From Gordionus sp. m RMFG-2023 (lineage: Eukaryota; Nematomorpha; Gordioida; Chordodea; Parachordodidae), in assembly GCF_954871325.1 (NCBI RefSeq), contig NC_088777.1, positions 8,161,366 through 8,225,365 of the forward strand: a stretch of DNA of 64,000 bases, written 5' to 3'. Shown here one piece after another: positions 57,577-64,000 of the stretch. A program made the position numbers and the translations under genes. The notes under the pieces are model-generated. The model saw only the letters and a program-made list of their open reading frames with translations. It ran no database searches and was not told where the DNA came from. How positions within the stretch are numbered: the first letter of the stretch is position 1; the number at the start of each line of letters is the position of its first letter.

Positions 57577-58790
57577 CTCTTATATTATGAGATTTGCAAT
57601 AGGCATATTTTAAAATTCGAAAAATAATTTATGACAAGAAATCTCGGATAACAACATAATTTACTAAACATCGACCAAAATTTCCGTCAATATATATTAA
57701 ATTAAATATTAAGTTGGGGGGGGGGAGAGTCTTATTATTACATTTATAAACCAGAAATCACTTGATCATGATGGATGTAACAAAACAGTAAAAGAAATAA
57801 ATAACAAAGAAAATTTTTAAAAAAGTACCCCCCACTCAAATTTAATGAAGCAGTTGCTTCGGAAATGTGCTTTCCTAGTAGTAAACTTGAAGCTTCGTCA
57901 CTGGTAATAAGATTAGATTCTTAAGGATATATTTTAGTCAGTTTTTTTAAAAAATATTTTTATAATTAATCGGTAAATTATTTAAAATTTACTTTACTCT
58001 AATGTTTTCTGCCTCCACATAATATGCGAAAGATATTCGATTTTTTTAAACAGAACAGAGGTAAATAAGCTAGGCTACTTAAGGATTAGTAGTTTAAAGG
58101 ATTTATATTTTGATTATCGATTTACCGTTTCTCCACTTATGAATAGATTAAATTATGCACTAGTAAAATACAAAGCGATAATTTTATTAGCACTTTTTTG
58201 AAAATAAATTTTAATTACACTTATATATCAAGGGATAGAGTTTTATTTATGTCAGCTAATATTGATTTGTTTATTTAGTGTATAATCTTCTAAATACATG
58301 GTTCTCTTAACTAACACAGTAAATATTTAAACCTATTATATAAAAATTCGATAAATATATATAAATAATTTATATTTTTAAAACATATATAATAAATTTG
58401 ATTATATTAAAATATATTTAAGTTTAATATCATAACATTATTGATGTTTAGAAATTTATGTACATTGATTTATTTAAAAAATAGCAGAAGCCATTAAGTG
58501 ACAATTATACCAGTAGATATATGTAAAAATATTTCTATTATATGTTAAATAACAGTCAGTCACATTTTTTTCAAATAAAAAAATTTTGGTAAGAGACCTA
58601 AATAGCAAGTATCATAATAGCCAAAAATGAGAATATTTACACTAATACTCATACAAATATTCACAAAAATGGCCGCCATATTTTGATATGATTCCAACTG
58701 TAGCTGATAACCTTAAAAATTATCTTAAATATAAACAACTTGAAATAAAAGTAATAAACCATTTTATATATTTATAATTTTTGTTTTCAG

Positions 58791-60152
58791 CAAACACAGA
58801 AGAAAAAGGAATATATATGCTACTAAGGGCATGAATATTTGGCCCATACAAGTGGTAAAAAGGCCGTTTACCTTACTTGTCGCAAAAGATGTGGTGGTAG
58901 AGCCAAATTAATGATTGGTCTCGATTTAATTATCACCATCCAACATTCTTTAGAATATCAAAACTTGGTAGCAGCCATAACTCCTAATGCAAATCAAGAT
59001 ATCCTTACAATAATTTTAACATTGATTTAAAGATTTAGCATTAGCATTAGCCCCTCCACCTTCAAGTTCAGTTGCCCTGGCCATTACACATCAAGGTATT
59101 TTTAGTATATTTTTATTAAAATTAATTTAAAATTATTAGCCCAAGTTTCAATAGCCCTTCAAACTTCTAATGCATATCAAGGTATTTATATATATCCATA
59201 CAATAATTTTAACATTGATTTAAAGATTTAGCATTAGCCCCTCCACCTTCAAGTTCAGTTGCCCTACACATCAAGGTATTTTTGTATACTTTTATTAAAA
59301 CTGTACTGTCAATTGTATAGTATCCATATAATGTATCAAGAAGTTATGATACCGATTATATATGCCCTCCTCCCCGATAAAAATAGAGGGACATATATTG
59401 AATTATTTCAAATTATCTTGCAATTTTGCTCGATGAAAAATATCCGATTCAAACCTCGATTTGGACAAACTGATTACGAGGCCGCAGCTATATCGGCGCT
59501 TAGGTTTGTTTTTCCCAATACATTGTATATTATAACTAAAAAAATTTAGGCTGTTTTTTTCACTATTCCCAGGCTCTTTGGCGTAAATGTCCGGCGCTGG
59601 GTTTAGTTAGCAGTTATTTGCATAATACTACTATTCATCAAGTTGTTAGACGAATGACCACTTTGTCATTTTGCAAAGAAGAACATATTTCCGAGGTACG
59701 GGCATCATGCCATGCTCTGTCTGCTGAATATCCTTTGCTCAAAAATTTTATGGATTTTACATGGCTCGGAGTTAATGCCATATTCCCCCGAAATATATGG
59801 ACCAGGTAATTAAAACATTTAAATATTAACTTTACTTATAATCTTAGGTATCAAGTTGACGGCCGGCCCTAGAACTAACAACCACCTGGAGGGGTATCAT
59901 CATGCCCTCAAGAGAAAAACAAACGTGGCTCATCCGAATATTTATTGTCTGATAAATATTTTAAAAAGACACCAACATTCGAGTGAGCTTAAGGTCTTAC
60001 AAATTAATAGTGGGTTGAACGCGAGGAGAATAAATAAAAAATTCGATCAATTAAATATTAACATTGATATTCTAACTCGTATATACGAGCGTACAAATGA
60101 AATATATCCTTTTTTAGATAATGTTTCATATTTTATAAAACAACAATCATAA
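58791..60152 (+). mobile_element. MULE (Mutator-like) transposase gene remnant with FLYWCH-like finger
   Basis: Plus-strand pieces in MULE order: a FLYWCH-like finger (GHEYLAHTSGKKAVYLTCRK, RCGGRAKL, 58825-58915); the transposase core 59310-59549 (IPIIYALLPDKNRGTYIELF, TDYEAAAISALRFVFPN, where TDYE holds the second catalytic acid); the CFFH-type HYSQALWRKCPALGL (59560-59605); 59618-59809 (MTTLSFC, FTWLGVNAIFPRNIWTR); and 59856-60152 (GPRTNNHLEGYHHALKRK). A GT-AG intron, 59806-59848, joins the last two. One stop interrupts the finger, and the segment with the first catalytic aspartate (DGTF) was not found, so activity is doubtful. Termini not identified. Confidence 0.85.
58978..59312 (+). repeat. 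Tandem duplication of about 140 bases inside the MULE
   Basis: The block CCTAATGCAAATCAAGATAT ... AATAATTTTAACATTGATTT, AGCATTAGCCCCTCCACCTT, CAAGTTCAGTTGCCCT, ACACATCAAGGTATTTTT occurs at 58980-59125 and again at 59167-59300, about 190 bases apart. The first copy carries an extra GCATTA and GGCCAT. Both copies end in AAGGTATTTTT, which would serve as a splice donor. It occupies the place where the first catalytic aspartate should be encoded. Confidence 0.8.
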
Positions 60153-60829
60153 CCCGTTATTTATATTTCTTTTATATATTTACATTTTTATTATTCTCTT
60201 GCTATATATTGTATACTTTATTTACATTTTTATAATTATTTTGTATAATAATGTAACTTTAATATAAAAATTTATAAATAATTTTTTTTCATGCATATAG
60301 CATACATATTTCAGTAATAAAAATACTTATTTAGTAGATGCTTTGACCTAAAATTGTTGCTTATAGAGGGCAATGACGTATAATAATACATAAACTGATG
60401 ATTCATTCATTAAACCTTTCTTTAAAATGTATAGTAGTAACATTATGTAAATATATTTTTAACTGCTTGTAAAAATTTTGATAAAATACGAATCCTTTGG
60501 GTGAAAATTTTTATAAAAAGAAAGACCAAAGCATTTAAAAGAGTTTTTTATTCTGCCAAAATATTGTAAAAATTATAGAATCTTTATAAAATTCTAGTGA
60601 CTCACAGGATTGTTTAACACGCATGTTCAAGTGGTGTCTTATGATTCTTTTCCGATTTGGGTTGATTTAAAAAAAATATTTTTTTGTGAGTGTTTATTTA
60701 ATCTTCATTTTTCTAATAAATTATATCAGCGTCTACCTCTACATGAGAGAAAAAAACCCTAACTCCACCCGAAAAAGATTTTTTACTGCCTATCCCCAGG
60801 AAGCATACACTCTAATTCTGAAATAAAAA
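60153..60829. other. MULE 3' flank, no gene
   Basis: AT-rich. 60700-60800 (TCATTTTTCTAATAAATT, TCAGCGTCTACCTCTACATG, GAGAAAAAAACCCTAACTCC) has a relative at 63150-63235, downstream of the second MULE fragment, so it probably belongs to the MULE element. CGATTTGGGTTGATTT at 60654 is a scrap of the fold-back family. Confidence 0.45.
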
Positions 60830-61510
60830 TAATATATATTTATACTATTTCTAAAAAATTACTATTATTTTTACTACCTTAAAATTTACATGAGTGAAGC
60901 AAATTTAATATTATCTATTTTTTAAAATAAATAAGGAGAAAATCATGCGAATGTAATTTTACTTATAAATAATAAGTGTTGGGGAAGTAAATAAAAAAAT
61001 GCCTATTTTTTAAATAAATAAAAGAGGTTGAGAATATTTTTATATTATATTTTTATCTGTGTCTAATAATTGCAAATTGTATTATTGAAAATTTATCAAA
61101 AATGATTTAGTTTAAGAATTTTTGATGTGAAGCAATGAATTATTAATAGGAAGATAAAAACCAAAAGGATTAATATGAAAAATATGAATGGCTCACTGGA
61201 TGTGGATTTTCTATATCCTTATATTGTTGGTCGCCTATTATTCTTGAAGGAAAAATATGTTTGGATATGAATAATTTTTTAAAGGCAATTTTACAGCATG
61301 AAGAATCAACCGCTTATTTGAAGTCGATAATTCAATTAAAATCATTTGCCAAAAATTTAATTAAAAATATGATAGATTCCAGGTGCAAAATATGAAAACA
61401 AAGACGAATTCTGCTTATTTATAAATATTAATTTTTTGTATGGTTAGACTTATAAAAAGAAAAAATGATTTTCTATTACTTCCCTGGTAGTATTTAATGC
61501 TTCGTCACTG
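60830..61510. mobile_element. Left-truncated copy of the CAGTGACGAAGC hAT MITE family
   Basis: From TTTTACTACCTTAAAATTTA, CATGAGTGAAGCAAATTTAA onward it aligns with 62010-62530 and 54290-55186, and ends ACTTCCCTGGTAG ... GCTTCGTCACTG. The CAGTGACGAAGC left terminus is absent, so no target duplication can be read. A middle segment at about 61150-61390, rich in codon-like sequence, is not in the short copy. Confidence 0.6.
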
Positions 61511-61787
61511 TCTGAAGATTTTGCGTATAGATGGCAAGAAGATTTGTTAGGTTACATAAAATTATTTTGAATAAAATCTTATGGGGCCATTTTAAAAAAT
61601 CGAAAGCGGGCTTTTAACAACACTAAATTACTTAATAAAGAATTAAAATATTTATATATAATAATAATTAAATAGTATAGCCATAATTTACAAAATTGTA
61701 ATATTTATTTTAGATTATATAATTAAAGTTTTATAATATATACTATAACTTTTTATATAATTAATCGTTTAAAATTTGTATAAAAAT

Positions 61788-62530
61788 CAGTGACGAAGCG
61801 TCCATAGAAGCAAGGGAAGCAGGGAGGCATTGCTTCCCTTGAAATTTTTCTTATAAAATTTTTAAATAAACTTAATATAATCTTTTTACTATGCCAAATA
61901 AACTAAACTGAATTCGTTAAAAAAAATTAACATAATTTTTATAACTTAAAAATATTAATATAATTTTTATAACGTTAAAAAAATAATATTATTTTTAGTA
62001 TATTAAGAAATACTATTATTTTTACTACGTTAAAAATGTTACTATTATTTTTACTACGTTAAAAAAAATATACATGAGGGAAGCAAATTTAATATTGCTT
62101 ATTTTTTTTAATAAATAAAGAGAAAATCATGCCATGGTATTGTGTAATTTTACCATTAAAATATAAGTATTGGGGAAGCAAATTAAAAAATGCTTATTTT
62201 TTTAATAAATAAAAGGAAATTTTTTATTTAATATTTTTTTCCTTACTTTTTTAAAATAAAAAATTTTTCGTTTTTAAAATCCTTAATTAATGTTTAATAA
62301 TTGTACAGGATGAGCCAAAATCCATTATTAAATCTATCTTTGATTTCGATTGAAAAAAAATTATTAAAATTTAAAATCTATTTTTATTATGCAGTACTTG
62401 ATCATTTTACTCAAAAATAAGATGAATACCACTTATTTATAAATCTTAATGTTTTTATGGTTTGAGTTTGACTAAAATAAAAAAATTTTTTGATTGCTTC
62501 CCTATTAGTAAACTTGACGCTTCGTCACTG
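61788..62530. mobile_element. Complete non-autonomous hAT (MITE), 743 bp
   Basis: Ends CAGTGACGAAGCGTCCATAG and (inverse of right end) CAGTGACGAAGCGTCAAGTT; perfect 8-bp target duplication ATAAAAAT (61780-61787, 62531-62538). The interior is AT-rich with two GGGAAGCAAATT motifs and no ORF. Same family as 54251-57903 and 60830-61510. The exact duplication suggests a fairly young insertion. Confidence 0.92.
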
Positions 62531-62699
62531 ATAAAAATTATATGGGGATATATTTATAATTATATAGCAATAGTCTCATAATATTATAATGATTTTTATA
62601 TTAATAATTTATAATTACATATTAATAATTAATAAAATTATTTATATATTAATAATTTAAACTTCTTTACATTTTCATCATTTAATATCTCGCTATTTT

Positions 62700-63250
62700 G
62701 ATAATCGCTATTGGGTTTAGTTAGCTTATATTTGCATAACTTTGCCATTTTGCAAGGAAGAACATGTTCCTGAAGTACAATCATCATGCCATGCTCTGTC
62801 TGCCGTATATCATTATTTTGCTTTACCGTTTTAATAAATCAAATGAGAGATAAATGTTTTTCATTGTTTCCCTAGTTTGGTCACTGTTATAGCTATTCAC
62901 CATAAGCTATGTTAAAGTAGCGTGCTACATTTTTTAAATAGCGATAGTTAGTTACTTTACTTTTATAAAAATAGTAGCTAATTAATAGCGCTGCCATTTA
63001 TTTAGAGTAGCCATAGCTAAAAAAGAGGGGAAGCTTGAGAGGATATTGTAGAACAATCTCTGAAAATATTTAATACGTAACTTATTAGGTTAATTTTTAA
63101 TATTTAATTATAATTTTTTATAGGAAAAAATTGTAGTATAGTTAGTTTTCATTTTTCTAATAATCTATGATTTGCTCCTTATCAACGTCTACATAGAGAA
63201 AAAAAAACTCTTACCTCCTACCCCTAAGTGATTTTTTATTCACTATTCAT
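62700..63250 (+). mobile_element. Second, deleted MULE fragment with a hAT end embedded
   Basis: 62707-62812 (GGGTTTAGTTAGC, TATTTGCATAA, TTTGCCATTTTGCAAGGAAG, AACATGTTCC, CATCATGCCATGCTCTGTCT) duplicates 59603-59733 of the MULE minus about 30 bases. 63150-63235 then matches the MULE flank at 60700-60790. Between them, 62905-63010 (GTTAAAGTAGCGTGCTAC, AAATAGCGATAGTTAG) matches an end of the hAT at 1739-3113. A degenerate partial copy, non-coding. Confidence 0.65.
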
Positions 63251-63810
63251 AAAGGCGATATGATGACATGTACCTTCTCCCCAGCATGTCGCTATTGCTT
63301 CTTATTAGTATTCTCCTTTATTTAATATAAATTTTAATATATAAATTTGTAATTATATTATAATACCCCCCCCCCCCTCATATAATATAGAAATGATTTA
63401 AATACAATTGCAATATACATGTTTATAATATCATATAATAAACATAATATTAATATGGATAAATTATAGTTAAAATTTATAAAAGATATATGTGTTTATT
63501 TATAATTTAAAACAATTTATATATTAATAATTTATAAAATACTATAATATTATTAGATAAAAATTATGCCTAATATATTTTATAATAACAGTTTTATAAT
63601 ATTAAAATGATTTATATATATAACAATTTATACAACACTATTAATATATAAAACTTATATATGTAATAATATAATTATATAATTAAAATAATATAATAAA
63701 ATGATTTACATTTTAATAATTTATAAAATAATTTATATATTATTAGGCTTCTTAAGATTTTCATTCATTTAATTCTTTGCTATAGAGGTGGAACCAAAAT
63801 TTTCATTCAG
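63251..63810. other. AT-rich spacer before the last gene
   Basis: A pure C tract at 63366-63378 and long A/T stretches; the promoter of the gene starting at 63811 should lie at the right side but no motif is distinguishable. Confidence 0.4.
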
Positions 63811-64000
63811 ATGTATAATTTTAAGCTAATACAATTGCTAGAGAGTAATAAAAATTCAAGCTTAACCGGTTTCTGCTTCAATTCAATAATTGGAAAAGTT
63901 TTTTTATTAGGAAGCAGAAAATTATACATATTAAGTAATATTATTGAAAGACTTATTGACATAGAACCTTTTTTAGATAAAGACAATCCAAATATTCAGG
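63811..64000 (+). CDS. First exon of a host gene, possibly Elongator subunit Elp1 (cut by window edge)
   Basis: An ATG at 63811 opens a frame that stays open to the window end, 63 codons. It begins MYNFKLIQLLESNKNSSLTG, continues FCFNSIIGKVFLLGSRKLYI and ends with ERLIDIEPFLDKDNP. The start resembles the N-terminus of Elp1/IKAP (MxNLKLxxxL..., then a beta-propeller strand with FxxxxGxVxxxSxxxLY). Elp1 is the WD40/TPR scaffold of Elongator, which makes the tRNA wobble-uridine cm5 modification. No transposon motif is seen. Gene identity is tentative; that this is host coding sequence is more likely than not. Confidence 0.4.
   Translation, partial: MYNFKLIQLLESNKNSSLTGFCFNSIIGKVFLLGSRKLYILSNIIERLIDIEPFLDKDNPNIQ

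Larger units (their letters stand above)
55187..57867 (-). mobile_element. Inner hAT with DUF4371/ZMYM1-type transposase
   Basis: It begins CAGTGGCCCC and lies between 7/8 matching 8-mers (TGCTTCCC 55179-55186, TGCTTTCC 57868-57875). The minus strand encodes, in order: a TTF-type zinc finger (57576-57244: FCLTCLLFGG, WTCEGLDKWQNFNRDI, HESSQAHMMA), the DUF4371 region (57074-56874: LSIIVDGTYDVSKSEA, GNTTGLNIKH), GQSYSASNMSGINGVQAMI (about 56860-56800) and the C-terminal dimerisation domain (about 55600-55500: TTSCTAERVMNKIKLIKTRL). Frame breaks separate these, so it is inactive. A triplicated 15-mer, GAAAAGTACCCCCTT, lies at 55236-55280. Inverted termini are poorly matched, which is the weak point. 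Confidence 0.65.
54251..57903. mobile_element. Composite hAT: MITE-type outer element with nested transposase-bearing hAT
   Basis: Left end AAGTGACAAAGCTTCCATAG, right end (inverse) CAGTGACGAAGCTTCAAGTT; flanks are a perfect 8-bp GTAATAAG (54243-54250, 57904-57911). Its first 935 bases and last about 28 align with the 743-bp element at 61788-62530 of the same family (GAGGGAAGCAAATTTAATA, TTTTTGATTT/CGATTGAAAAAAA, ATTTTACTCAA). The middle, 55187-57867, is not in the short copy and is flanked by TGCTTCCC and TGCTTTCC, so it probably inserted into an older MITE. Alternatively the short copy arose by deletion between those direct 8-mers. Confidence 0.82.

Noticed and set aside
1-64000. tRNA genes, CRISPR arrays, bacterial operons or riboswitches
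   Set aside because: No cloverleaf with conserved boxes was recognised, no regularly spaced short direct repeats of CRISPR type, and the intron-bearing animal genes exclude a bacterial source.

Overview
This window is very AT-rich metazoan nuclear DNA. It has GT-AG introns, some only about 49-63 bases long, standard-code exons, animal-type receptor genes (a teneurin, an Ig-like array and FN3 modules) and a heavy load of transposons. A small or fast-evolving bilaterian invertebrate fits best. I cannot name the species. The genes are shorter and more diverged than usual for their families.

Layout. (1) 71-9625, plus strand: a teneurin in 15 exons whose splice phases all agree. It runs from the juxtamembrane region through EGF-like modules, the cysteine-rich DG..DC segment, the beta-sandwich/carboxypeptidase-like region and the NHL propeller into the first part of the YD shell, then stops early. 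Its introns hold a complete hAT copy with an 8-bp target duplication and a small MITE. (2) 9.6-20.4 kb: no gene found; it holds a fold-back element, a degenerate satellite array, a dispersed repeat and a hAT remnant. (3) 20457-22642, minus: a small secreted FN3-domain protein. (4) 24.8-28.3 kb: a 125-bp minisatellite, then a LINE with reverse transcriptase and a C-terminal restriction-like endonuclease region. (5) 35.1-44.9 kb, minus: a multi-exon gene of about ten cysteine-poor Ig-like modules, every intron in phase 1, with its introns invaded by a mariner remnant and an older copy of the same LINE. (6) 45.8-62.6 kb: a transposon graveyard, with a TA-flanked MITE, four hAT insertions whose 8-bp target duplications can be read directly (some nested), a MULE transposase and several fragments. 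(7) 63811-64000: the first exon of a host gene, possibly Elp1, cut by the window edge.

The genes do not form an operon or pathway. The two minus-strand genes and the teneurin share an extracellular/adhesion theme, which may be chance. The least conventional items are the cysteine-poor, all-phase-1 Ig array, the two diverged satellite arrays, and a hAT whose right end carries three successive hairpins with the same GAA loop.
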